Below, in pieces: positions 41,811 to 49,115 of a stretch of DNA of 64,000 bases. The stretch spans positions 30,384 to 94,383 of the IMG/VR virus record IMGVR_UViG_3300037201_000018. One strand, 5' to 3'. The stretch is from a virus. The first letter of the stretch is position 1. Each line of letters begins with the position of its first letter. Position numbers and translations under genes: made by a program. The notes beneath the pieces are model-generated. The model searched no databases, was not told the DNA's origin, and worked only from the letters and a program-made list of their open reading frames with translations.

Positions 41811-42134
41811 CGTGCCCAAGGCACCTAAACGACGACAAGAGACGCCGGGATACGATCCCAAGTTCACTGGGAATGGTGAGCACAAGATCCAAAAGAGTCT
41901 GAGGGTTCTTAGCTGGAGATTCGGTGGAGCCCAATATATAACTCTTCACGACGTATTCGTGCCGGACGTCAACCCAGCGCTCGACAAGTACGAGCGAGAC
42001 GTGATTTCAGGTAAAATCGAGTGCCCGTTCAAGGTCGAGCACAAGAACAAAGATGGTAAGATCGTCGCTCAGATGCCATTGAAAGTCTCGACCGCTCGGA
42101 AGTTGTACTTCAAATAAGCAAGGAGGTTGACGTG
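41799..42134 (+). repeat. Two identical 16-base ribosome-site blocks
   Basis: CAAGGAGGTTGACGTG occurs at 41799-41814 (start of the gene at 41812) and again at 42119-42134 (start of csrA). Each contains AAGGAGG followed by the GTG start. The duplication gives both genes the same very strong ribosome site, and GGA triplets are CsrA targets, so shared post-transcriptional control is possible. Confidence 0.7.
41812..42117 (+). CDS. Small basic protein of unknown function
   Basis: 101 residues from GTG behind AAGGAGG. Basic N-terminus (MPKAPKRRQETPGYDPKF) and beta-rich rest. Lies between the Sak4-like and csrA genes; co-expressed through the same ribosome-site block. No known family. Confidence 0.5.
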   Translation: MPKAPKRRQETPGYDPKFTGNGEHKIQKSLRVLSWRFGGAQYITLHDVFVPDVNPALDKYERDVISGKIECPFKVEHKNKDGKIVAQMPLKVSTARKLYFK

Positions 42135-42311
42135 CTGGTACTCAGCAGGAAGAAGAACGAGGTGATCAGGATCGACGACAACATCAAAGTGACAGTCGTT
42201 GCCATTCGAGGTGGCAAGGTTCGCTTGGGAATCGAGGCTCCTTCCGAGATCAGAGTTCACAGGGAAGAAGTTTACTTGGCGATCAAAGTTGGGATTGAGA
42301 AGGCGAGTTAG
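42132..42311 (+). CDS. csrA: CsrA RNA-binding regulator
   Basis: 59 residues from GTG 42132, with AAGGAGG six bases upstream. The sequence begins MLVLSRKKNEVIRIDD and includes VRLGIEAPSEIRVHREEVY, the signature CsrA strands with the RNA-binding L4 and R44-type positions (R in VHREE). Length equals bacterial CsrA (about 60). CsrA binds GGA motifs in mRNA leaders and changes translation and decay. A phage copy could reroute host gene expression or time its own genes; role here is inference. Confidence 0.95.
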   Translation: MLVLSRKKNEVIRIDDNIKVTVVAIRGGKVRLGIEAPSEIRVHREEVYLAIKVGIEKAS

Positions 42312-42352
42312 AGTAGTTTTTGTTTCAGGTTTCCTAATCAAGAGGATGAGTC

Positions 42353-43369
42353 ATGCCAGTCCAGAAGAGCAAGAGTGCGTTGGCAGCGAAGATCGGGGAG
42401 AAGGGAAGGAAGAGCCACGAAGCTCACAAGGCCGAGCCTCCCAAGACCGGTGGGGGCGGTGACCTACCAGGTGGGATCACTGGCGGAGTCGCTCGGTTGA
42501 CGAAGTGCGGGTTCAGCAAGTATGGGACGGGGGACAACAAAGGACAGCCGTTCTTCATGGCGATGGGAGTCGTTGTTGAACCTACCGAGTATGCAGGTAG
42601 GCATACAAAAGTTGGGCCAATCGGTTTGTGCGACACGAAGAACTCTGACGGAAAAGTTACCCCATTCGACGATAACTACGCCAAGATGCTGAACGAGTTT
42701 AAGCTGCTCGGGATCAAGACCGAGACGATTGGCTTCGATGACCTTGAGAACGTCGCTTCAGCGCTGGAGACTGAGGGACCTCACTTCAGGTTTAACACGA
42801 GCGAGGGAAAGCCGACCGAGAAGTATCCCACTCCAAAAGTCTGGGAGAACTGGCGGGGTCGCTGCGAGTACAATGGCGAGGTCCAGAGCGGCGTCGAGGA
42901 CAACTCGGGAGATGGGTCGGTGCCCGTAAAGGAAGAGGACCTTCCATTTGGCGATGGGCTGGATATGCTCGCGCAAGACGCCGAGAAGGGGGACAAGGCC
43001 GCTCAGACGACGATCGGTGAGCGAGCAGAGGCAGCTGGGGTTGCCGAGGAGTCGGGGAAGGCCTCGACCTGGGAGGCTTCGGTCGAGATCATCCGAGAGG
43101 CCGAGAAGAGCGCAGGGAACGGAGAAGCAGCGAGTGAGGATGCCTCCGAAGAGCCGACGAAGCCCGATCCCGTCAAGAAAGAGATGTACTACTACAAGTC
43201 GGCGAGGAACAAGACCGAGACGGCCAAGCAGTACAACTCCCGCAAGGCAGTTGAGGTCGAGGTCCTCTCAGTCGACCAGAAAGCTCGTACCGTCAAGCTG
43301 AGGGATGTCGACACGCAGAAGGAGATCAAGGAAGCGGTCGACTTCGACGACTTGCAGGACGAGGCTTGA
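42353..43369 (+). CDS. Putative ssDNA-binding protein
   Basis: 338 residues. The N-terminal part (GGITGGVARLTKCGFSKYGTG...PFFMAMGVVVEPTEY, residues ~40-85) resembles phage ssDNA-binding/OB-type proteins, followed by an acidic Glu/Lys-rich flexible linker and a C-terminal small beta domain (AVEVEVLSVDQKARTVKLRD). An acidic tail is usual in SSBs. Position next to Sak4 supports this. The assignment is not certain. Confidence 0.55.
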   Translation: MPVQKSKSALAAKIGEKGRKSHEAHKAEPPKTGGGGDLPGGITGGVARLTKCGFSKYGTGDNKGQPFFMAMGVVVEPTEYAGRHTKVGPIGLCDTKNSDGKVTPFDDNYAKMLNEFKLLGIKTETIGFDDLENVASALETEGPHFRFNTSEGKPTEKYPTPKVWENWRGRCEYNGEVQSGVEDNSGDGSVPVKEEDLPFGDGLDMLAQDAEKGDKAAQTTIGERAEAAGVAEESGKASTWEASVEIIREAEKSAGNGEAASEDASEEPTKPDPVKKEMYYYKSARNKTETAKQYNSRKAVEVEVLSVDQKARTVKLRDVDTQKEIKEAVDFDDLQDEA

Positions 43370-43377
43370 ACGAACTT

Positions 43378-43450
43378 GGTTCCTGGGCGTGATGTAAAGA
43401 ACTCTTCTGCTTCGCCGTAGAGCGTTGCTCCATCCCCCAGGAACCTTTTA
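43378..43450 (+). terminator. 10-bp hairpin with T-run after the SSB-like gene
   Basis: GGTTCCTGGG (43378-43387) pairs perfectly with CCCAGGAACC (43436-43445), followed by TTTTA. The 48-base loop is itself partly structured. It ends the upstream operon or starts the RNA region. Confidence 0.6.
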
Positions 43451-43691
43451 TTCACATGCTCTGAGTGACTCGGGACGATCTATGACTCGACTTTACACCT
43501 CATCAGGCAGATGTCTTCCGCTGACCTCAAAATGAAGTCCGCAAGTCTGAGATCATCCCAGTTACTTTACTTTGACTGACGGTACTCGAAAGGGCCAAAG
43601 TGACGAGAGGCGAGTAAATACCGCGGATAGGTTTGCTCGTGGGTAAGTCATTCAAATGGGGCCTAAAGCCTCGCCGTTTTACCTTTATTTT

Positions 43692-43921
43692 GGCACTTAC
43701 ATACTTGACTCATCAGCAACGTCATCGCGGAAGGACGCGAAGATAACCTGCATCGGTGGTAGTTGACTCCCTGAGTCGCTGAAAGTGGCAGTGGCAAGAG
43801 ACCGCAGAGGGTAAATCCGGGGACCCACACATACCCCCGGCGAGGCCCCAAGATGAAATATCTGAAAATGGGAGAGCGGGTGTCGAGTCCCGCACGTCGC
43901 TGATGAGTCAAGTATGCAAGT
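43692..43921 (+). ncRNA. Long-helix RNA domain with a T-arm-like hairpin
   Basis: A helix of 28 positions closes about 170 bases. Just inside its 3' strand lies GCGGG-TGTCGAGT-CCCGC, a 5-bp stem and 8-base loop resembling a tRNA T-arm, in the same relation (T-arm beside acceptor 3' strand) as in tRNA or tmRNA. Inside are several short hairpins. The outer strands match the terminal repeats of the cassette at 55642-56026. Confidence 0.55.
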
Positions 43922-43998
43922 CTGAGATATTCCCAGTCACTATCTTCCCCCGATAGGCGGTCCGAACACGAATGTGTAGGCTGCAACTATCTTTGACA

Positions 43999-44075
43999 CC
44001 CCTGACAACCTGGACGCTAGCGCGGCGAGTCAGAAAGGACGTCGGTAGGCTGGGGTTCAATTCCCTGGCGGGGGA
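43999..44075 (+). ncRNA. tRNA-like structure, possibly degenerate tRNA
   Basis: CCCCTGA (43999-44005) can pair with GCGGGGG (44068-44074), with an A discriminator at 44075, and GGGG-TTCAATT-CCC forms a normal T-arm. Total span 77 bases. No convincing D-arm or anticodon loop is found, so this may be a decayed tRNA or a tRNA-like element of the larger RNA. Confidence 0.3.
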
Positions 44076-44091
44076 CTTTCATTGATTGTCG

Positions 44092-44154
44092 CACCGACCG
44101 CTCGTCCAGGGATGGGACGGGTGGAGGTCCTACTTGGACAAGGTCGGTGTTTTT
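44092..44154 (+). terminator. Three-way-junction hairpin with T-run before the tRNA
   Basis: CACCGACC (44092-44099) pairs with GGTCGGTG (44142-44149), followed by TTTTT. Within the loop are two more hairpins, CGTCC/GGACG and GTCC-TACTT-GGAC. It is a terminator-like end for the upstream RNA, one base before the tRNA. Confidence 0.6.
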
Positions 44155-44228
44155 AGCCCTGTAGCTCAATTGGTTAGAGCAGCGAACTCATAATTCGTTG
44201 GTTCTTGGTTCAAATCCAAGTGGGGCTA
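44155..44228 (+). tRNA. tRNA with CAU anticodon (Met or Ile2)
   Basis: A 74-base cloverleaf: acceptor AGCCCTG with TGGGGCT plus A73, D-arm GTAGCTCAATTGGTTAGAGC, anticodon arm GCGAA-CTCATAA-TTCGT and T-arm CTTGG-TTCAAAT-CCAAG. Anticodon CAT. No encoded CCA. It may be elongator tRNA-Met, or tRNA-Ile2 read as AUA after lysidine change; the A1-U72 pair rules out an initiator. Host AUA rarity would favour Ile2. Confidence 0.9.
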
Positions 44229-44334
44229 CTGACTTCGAGGCGTCACTGAGACGCGACGCTTGGAGAAGGAGTTTACTCAGAACCTTCGCGAACTGGCGTT
44301 TACGAGATTGGTCGTACTCGGAGTCTCTTTCTTT

Positions 44335-44451
44335 ATGCCCCTTCCTCCTCCCAAACCGAAGTCAAACAAGTGCGTTGCCTGTCAGGGAAGCGGCCGGAAC
44401 AGTCGCGGAAATCTCTGTTCTCCCTGCAAGGGAACTGGAGTCAAGCAATGA
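44335..44451 (+). CDS. Small DnaJ-type zinc-finger protein
   Basis: 38 residues from ATG 44335 (or a longer form from TTG 44260). Two CxxC motifs in the DnaJ CxxCxGxG pattern (CVACQGSG and CSPCKGTG) form one zinc site. Function unknown; perhaps a chaperone mimic. Confidence 0.55.
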   Translation: MPLPPPKPKSNKCVACQGSGRNSRGNLCSPCKGTGVKQ

Positions 44452-44672
44452 CGGAATCGAAGCGAGTAGGTATCGAGCAGAGTTTGACTGAAGAACTCAG
44501 GCCGATCTTTAATCAACTTTGTGAGGAATACAGATTCATAGCTCACGTTCAAGGTGGGTTTCCTTGGGTCGCATACAAGATACTGGCAGAACTTGTTCGC
44601 GGGGGATGGAGGCATACTGAAGAAGCCGAACCTGGGAGTCTACTCGCTCCGAAAAACGAGAGTGTTAAGTGA
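44448..44672 (+). CDS. Small hypothetical protein
   Basis: 74 residues from ATG 44448 (ATGA overlap). Helical, contains RFIAHVQGGFPWVAYKILAELV. No known family. Confidence 0.45.
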   Translation: MTESKRVGIEQSLTEELRPIFNQLCEEYRFIAHVQGGFPWVAYKILAELVRGGWRHTEEAEPGSLLAPKNESVK

Positions 44673-45226
44673 CTCTCGGCGACAAGCTACGGAAGGTGGC
44701 AGCGCTGAGTCCCAAGCGGGAGTGGAAGAGACGTCCTGAAATACTTCTGTTCTCGGGGGTCGTCCAGCCCCTGCACGAAGTCTGCCCGCGGGAGATACTT
44801 GGCAGAAAATGGTGGGACCAGACCCGAAAGGAATCTTACAAGTCGACGAACTACCACTGCGTCGCTTGCGGGGTTCACAAGTCTGTCGCTGCGTATCACA
44901 AGTGGCTCGAAGGCCATGAACGCTACGAGGTCGACTACGTCAGAGGGATTCAGACGTACCTGGACACTCAGCCTCTATGTCACTTCTGCCACAGCTACTG
45001 CCACCTTGGAAGACTCAAGGCGCTGCTCGACCGAGGGGAGATCTATCATGCTAAATTCGTCGACATAGTTCAGCACGGGGACCGAGTGCTTGCGGAGGCT
45101 GGGCTGACGAAGATCGTTTACAATGGAGCGATGGCTCCGTGGTCCAAGTGGCGACTGATCCTATTCGGGAAGAAACACCGGCCGAAGTACAGATCTCTGA
45201 AGGCTTGGGAGAAGGCTCACCGATGA
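44669..45226 (+). CDS. HNH-like zinc protein
   Basis: 185 residues from GTG (GTGA overlap). The NYHCVACGVHK and CHFCHSYCHLGRL pairs give four Cys and several His arranged like a treble-clef HNH fold, with AAYHKWLEGHERYEVDY between. Could be a structure-specific or homing nuclease lacking an obvious full HNH triad; otherwise a zinc DNA-binding protein. Confidence 0.5.
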   Translation: MTLGDKLRKVAALSPKREWKRRPEILLFSGVVQPLHEVCPREILGRKWWDQTRKESYKSTNYHCVACGVHKSVAAYHKWLEGHERYEVDYVRGIQTYLDTQPLCHFCHSYCHLGRLKALLDRGEIYHAKFVDIVQHGDRVLAEAGLTKIVYNGAMAPWSKWRLILFGKKHRPKYRSLKAWEKAHR

Positions 45227-47322
45227 TGCTTGCACTGGACACGGAGGACACTGGTGTAGATTTGCATCATGGGGCGCATCCGTTCTTTGTTTCCTTCTGC
45301 GACGAGGAGGGGAACAACATCTACAGAGAAGACGGAAGTCCCTTCGAGTGGAACGTCGATCCTCTCACTCGCAAGCCCCTCGTAATCTACAACGACCTGA
45401 TCGAGATCCAGAAGCTGATTGATTCAGCCGACGAGTTAATTTTACAAAACCCTGGTTTCGATTGGAGAGCGTTACAGACCGTCTTTTGTGGACGACTCAA
45501 GTGGGACTGGGGTAAGGTTCGTTGCACGTTGAAAGCAGGGCATCTGCTCGCGTCTAACCAACCCCACGACCTAACGACGATGGCTCTCGTCTACTTAGGG
45601 GTCAACGTCCAGCCTTACGAAGACCGCTTGAAAGCTGCTTGTAACGAAGCACGTAGAATCGCTCGGAGCAAGTACCCCGAGTGGCGTATTGCTAAGGAGG
45701 GTCTCCCCGAGATGCCCTCGGCCAAGACAGGGTCGAAGAAGGACAAGAAGGGGGTCGAGTCGGAGAGTCCTTGGAAGTTCGATTGCTGGCTCCCCCGAGC
45801 GATCGCTCTTAAAGAGGACTACCCCAAAAATCACGCATGGTGGACAGTCTTGAGCGAGTATGGCAACTCTGACTCGACTGTAACTCTCCCTCTCTACAAA
45901 ATACAAAAACAGCTCTTAGAGGAAAAAGGACTCTGGAAAATCTACGAAGAGAAGCTGAAGCTCCTCTCGATCATCACGGACATGGAGGAGCGAGGGGTTA
46001 CGGCGAGCCAAAAGCGATGCCGAGAGTTGGGGAAGAGGTACAAAGACGAGTCAGCGCAAGCAGGAAGGCTCTGCGTCAACATCGCAAAAAGCTATGACTA
46101 TGACCTCACTCTTCCTAAGTCCGGAAATAATGGGTCGCTTGTTAAGTTCTGCTTTGGGCCTCTTGGTTTGGAGTCTCTCAAGAAAAGCAAGAAGACGGGT
46201 GAACCTTCGCTCGACAAGGAGGTGCTTGAGCAGTACGAGATTACGCTCTCAACTCGCAGCAAGCCGTTCCACTTTGTGAGGGCAATACGGGGCAAACGTA
46301 AGAGGGACACCGCGATCGGGTTCATCAACTCCTACGCTGATAAGTTTGGAATACCGTTCTTGGATGACCCAGACTGGATGACTCTCTATCCGGGTCTCAA
46401 CGATACAGGAACTGGAACTCTAAGGGGTGCGTCGTCAAATCCGAATGGACAACAAATTAGTAAGAAGGAAGACTTCAACCTCCGGTACTGCTTTGGGCCA
46501 GCACCCGGTCGGGAGTGGTACTCCTGTGACTATGAGAACATTGAACTACGCATCCCCGCTTACGAGTCGGGAGAGCGTGTGATGATAGAACTCTTCGAGA
46601 AACCGGACGAGCCTCCATACTTCGGTAGCTATCACCTGATGAATGCCTCTATTGTCTATCCTGACATCTTTTGGCCTCTAGCCGAGAAGAAGGGCGAGTT
46701 CAAAAAGAAATATGCTTCGACTTGGTATCAATACATTAAGAACTTTGGGTTCGCTGTAGGTTACGGAGCGATGCTTGGAAGCGGCACGGCTGATAGGGCT
46801 GCACACTATGCGGAGTATCTAATTCTCTACCCCAATCGACGAGGATCGGGTGGGGCGCAAGAGCAAGTTGTTAGCCGCCTTAAAGAACATTCAAAACTCA
46901 ACAAGAAATATATCGACTTCGCTGAGAAGCATAACTACGTCGAGACGCTACCGGACAAGACCGTCGATCCAACTCGTGGCTACCCGATTATGTGCTCACG
47001 ATCGCCGTGGGGAAAAATCAGTCCTACAATCCCCCTGAACTATCACGTCCAATCGACTGCGATGTGGTGTACGACGAAGAGCATGATTCGCTGCGCCGAG
47101 TATCTCAAGTCTTATCCATCCCACTTCATGACCCTCCAGGTTCACGATGAAATCGTCTTTGACTTCCCTCAGGGAGATAAGCGGAACGGAAGGATCATCA
47201 TGATGGTAAAGAGCCTGATGGAACAGTCAGGGGAAGACATCGGTATTCCGCTAACTGTCGCTGTAAACCGCCACTCGAATAACTGGAGTGAGTCGGATTC
47301 AGATTGGAGTGTTGCAACCTAA
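45223..47322 (+). CDS. Family A DNA polymerase with 3'-5' exonuclease
   Basis: 699 residues from ATG 45223 (45226 also possible). The N-terminal LALDTEDTGVDLHHG is the exonuclease DxE motif; LILQNPGFDWRAL and further Asp complete it. Motif A is WYSCDYENIELRI, motif B lies in WYQYIKNFGFAVGYGA, motif C is LQVHDEIVFDF. This is the phage replicative polymerase. Its stop overlaps the Mom-like gene's ATG (TAATG). Confidence 0.93.
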   Translation: MMLALDTEDTGVDLHHGAHPFFVSFCDEEGNNIYREDGSPFEWNVDPLTRKPLVIYNDLIEIQKLIDSADELILQNPGFDWRALQTVFCGRLKWDWGKVRCTLKAGHLLASNQPHDLTTMALVYLGVNVQPYEDRLKAACNEARRIARSKYPEWRIAKEGLPEMPSAKTGSKKDKKGVESESPWKFDCWLPRAIALKEDYPKNHAWWTVLSEYGNSDSTVTLPLYKIQKQLLEEKGLWKIYEEKLKLLSIITDMEERGVTASQKRCRELGKRYKDESAQAGRLCVNIAKSYDYDLTLPKSGNNGSLVKFCFGPLGLESLKKSKKTGEPSLDKEVLEQYEITLSTRSKPFHFVRAIRGKRKRDTAIGFINSYADKFGIPFLDDPDWMTLYPGLNDTGTGTLRGASSNPNGQQISKKEDFNLRYCFGPAPGREWYSCDYENIELRIPAYESGERVMIELFEKPDEPPYFGSYHLMNASIVYPDIFWPLAEKKGEFKKKYASTWYQYIKNFGFAVGYGAMLGSGTADRAAHYAEYLILYPNRRGSGGAQEQVVSRLKEHSKLNKKYIDFAEKHNYVETLPDKTVDPTRGYPIMCSRSPWGKISPTIPLNYHVQSTAMWCTTKSMIRCAEYLKSYPSHFMTLQVHDEIVFDFPQGDKRNGRIIMMVKSLMEQSGEDIGIPLTVAVNRHSNNWSESDSDWSVAT

Positions 47323-48089
47323 TGCCTTTACCTCCGTCGCCACCAAAACGGCAACCTCAATTCCGTCCAGTCAGACTGCACGAATGCACCCCCCTCGTGC
47401 TTGAGCATCACTACTCTCGAAGGCTACCATCGATCGTGAAGGTTTGCTACGGAGACCTAGACTACTCGCCCGTTCGTAAGTTGTGGGCTTGCTGTTTATT
47501 TTCGGAAGCAACCGGCCGTTGGGATAACGACGAGGATCTTTGGGAGTTGACGAGACTCGTGCGTTTACCATCCTATCAGACTCCTCTGACGAAGCTGATT
47601 GGTAAGGCAATCGGCTACCTCCGCCAAAACAAGTTGATGGACCTCGTCATCTCGTTCGCAGACTTGGAGGAAGACCATCATGGAGGCATCTACCAAGCGT
47701 CCTCGTGGGTCTACGACGGCCTACGCAGTGAAAGGTTGGATGGATTCAATATTGATGGGGTCTTCGTGCCGGCGAGGACGTGCAACGGTCGGTATGGGAC
47801 GAGTTCCTTCAAGCAACTCGCTCAGAAGTTGGGGGCTGAGCATGTTGAAGCGCACTTTGATAATGGGAAACATTGCTATTGGAAGGCGTTGAGTAAGGAG
47901 GGGATGCAAAAGGCAATGCGACTCGGACTAAGGAGTCGTAGTTATCCTAAACCGATGCTCGGAAAGGAGATAGAGACTAACTTGTCAGTGACACCTCAGC
48001 TGAGGAAGGGGGTCATTCAATTACCGCAAACACAACGCACGTACATTAAGCCCGAGACGTTTGAGGGGGGAGTAGACATCACTGACTAA
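47322..48089 (+). CDS. Mom-like DNA adenine modification (GNAT-fold) protein
   Basis: 255 residues. The pattern follows phage Mu Mom and relatives: VLEHHYSRRLPS (N-terminal H-Y-S), a strand with VCYGDL, ELTRLVRLPSYQTPLTKLIGKAIGYL, VISFADLEEDHHGGIYQASSWVYDG. Mom converts adenine to N6-carbamoylmethyl-adenine, which blocks many restriction enzymes. It lies downstream of the polymerase, so modification could happen as DNA is made. Confidence 0.8.
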   Translation: MPLPPSPPKRQPQFRPVRLHECTPLVLEHHYSRRLPSIVKVCYGDLDYSPVRKLWACCLFSEATGRWDNDEDLWELTRLVRLPSYQTPLTKLIGKAIGYLRQNKLMDLVISFADLEEDHHGGIYQASSWVYDGLRSERLDGFNIDGVFVPARTCNGRYGTSSFKQLAQKLGAEHVEAHFDNGKHCYWKALSKEGMQKAMRLGLRSRSYPKPMLGKEIETNLSVTPQLRKGVIQLPQTQRTYIKPETFEGGVDITD

Positions 48090-48094
48090 ACAAA

Positions 48095-48127
48095 AACGCC
48101 CACGAAGAGTTGTACCTCGTGGGCGTT
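48095..48127. terminator. Bidirectional hairpin between convergent genes
   Basis: AACGCCCACGA (48095-48105) and TCGTGGGCGTT (48117-48127) form a perfect 11-bp stem with an 11-base loop, flanked by A-rich DNA on one side and T-rich on the other. It separates the Mom-like gene from the convergent histone-like gene. Confidence 0.8.
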
Positions 48128-48148
48128 GCTTTGATGGGATATGAGTGA

Positions 48149-48694
48149 TTACTCAGCCTTGGATGCAGCCTTCTCGGCTCGTTCGAGGACCTTACGACCG
48201 TCGGCCGTGATGGAGTGCATGTGGTGGCTACGTTGATTCTTGTCCGGCTGATATTCGGAGATGAACATGAGGGGTGGCTTTTGCTCCATCAAATTCCAAA
48301 GACTCTTCAGCCACGTTCCGCTGTACTTTTTGTCGATTCCGATCCCGACGGCCTCCTTGATTTGGTTCCGGTTCAACTCGCCTCGTCCGTGGTCGCGAAG
48401 CACTCGGAGGATTCGCACTTGGTCGACGTTCAGCGATCCATCGCTGTGCTTAGAGACCTTACGAGCATCGTCCTTCGCCGGCCGCTTTGTGCTCGTCTTC
48501 GTTGGCTTGGCCTTTGCCTTGTGAACGGTTGCGTGCGATTTGCCGTTCGATTGGACCTTCGCTGCTTGCTTGGCCTTCCGATTGGCTTTCTTCTGGACCT
48601 TGGTGGGAGCAGCCTTGTTGGTCTGTGTCTCTTCGGTAACGGGTTGCTCGATTGTGGGTGACTCTCCGACTGCGACGGGTGCTTCGGGTGCCAT
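48149..48694 (-). CDS. Histone-like Lys/Ala-rich protein with winged helix
   Basis: 181 residues. The first ~80 residues are Lys/Ala/Pro/Thr-rich like histone H1 or AlgP-type tails. The rest (VDQVRILRVLRDHGRGELNRNQIKEAVGIG...SHHMHSITADGRKVLERA) is a winged helix-turn-helix. It is a strong candidate for a DNA-compacting or regulatory nucleoid protein. Confidence 0.65.
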   Translation of the reverse strand: MAPEAPVAVGESPTIEQPVTEETQTNKAAPTKVQKKANRKAKQAAKVQSNGKSHATVHKAKAKPTKTSTKRPAKDDARKVSKHSDGSLNVDQVRILRVLRDHGRGELNRNQIKEAVGIGIDKKYSGTWLKSLWNLMEQKPPLMFISEYQPDKNQRSHHMHSITADGRKVLERAEKAASKAE

Positions 48695-48830
48695 TGTTTC
48701 GCTCCAGTTTGGTTTGAGATGTTGCTGGCGTAATTGCCATCCCTGATTGTAACGGAAGACCAGTCACGTGGGATGAGAAAATCCCAGGAATTTTGCTAAA
48801 ATTACGTAAGTCTTTACATAATAAGGAGAA

Positions 48831-49115
48831 ATGATGCCAAATCAGGCGTGGTGTTCGATTTGCGGGCCATGTCCGCACCAACTCCGGGAGATTCAACTGG
48901 CGAATGAAGCTGTTGAGCCTAAACAAAAAACAGGCGGACCTCACGCGATGCTCGACCTTGAAAATGGGTTCGAGGTTGCTCGGCGAATCGCGTCATGGCT
49001 ACCTCCAGCCGACAAGACACGAGCGATGAGCCAAATTGAACGAGCCGAGAAGCGGTACACTGAACAGACGAAGGCTGCAAAAACGATGGAGCAAGTACGT
49101 CATGCCAAGAGTTGA
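48831..49115 (+). CDS. Hypothetical protein with CSICGPCPH motif
   Basis: 94 residues; two adjacent ATGs (48831, 48834) behind AAGGAG. The N-terminus WCSICGPCPHQ suggests a metal site; the rest is helical. Its end overlaps the primase start by 14 bases. Confidence 0.55.
   Translation: MMPNQAWCSICGPCPHQLREIQLANEAVEPKQKTGGPHAMLDLENGFEVARRIASWLPPADKTRAMSQIERAEKRYTEQTKAAKTMEQVRHAKS

Larger units (their letters stand above)
43370..44154 (+). ncRNA. Dense structured noncoding region (candidate large phage RNA)
   Basis: No protein-like ORF occupies these 785 bases between the SSB-like gene and the tRNA. Helices follow one another: 43378-43387/43436-43445 (10 bp, T-run after), 43695-43722/43894-43921 (28 positions, two mismatches), 43725-43729/43736-43740, 43765-43769/43773-43777, 43817-43822/43835-43840, 43876-43880/43889-43893 and 44092-44099/44142-44149. 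A 26-base motif (GCAAGTCTGAGAT...) appears at 43541 and 43916. Size, density and the adjacent tRNA recall phage RNAs such as GOLLD or ROOL, but I cannot confirm class membership. Confidence 0.6.

Noticed and set aside
43899-43935. CTGATGAG followed by TGAGA looked like a hammerhead ribozyme core
   Set aside because: Stem II and the required GAAA are absent, and the bases are used up in the long 28-position helix.
48793-48822. TTGCTA-18-CATAAT as a promoter
   Set aside because: Transcription would begin at the ATG and exclude the clear AAGGAG site, so it is unlikely to be the main promoter.
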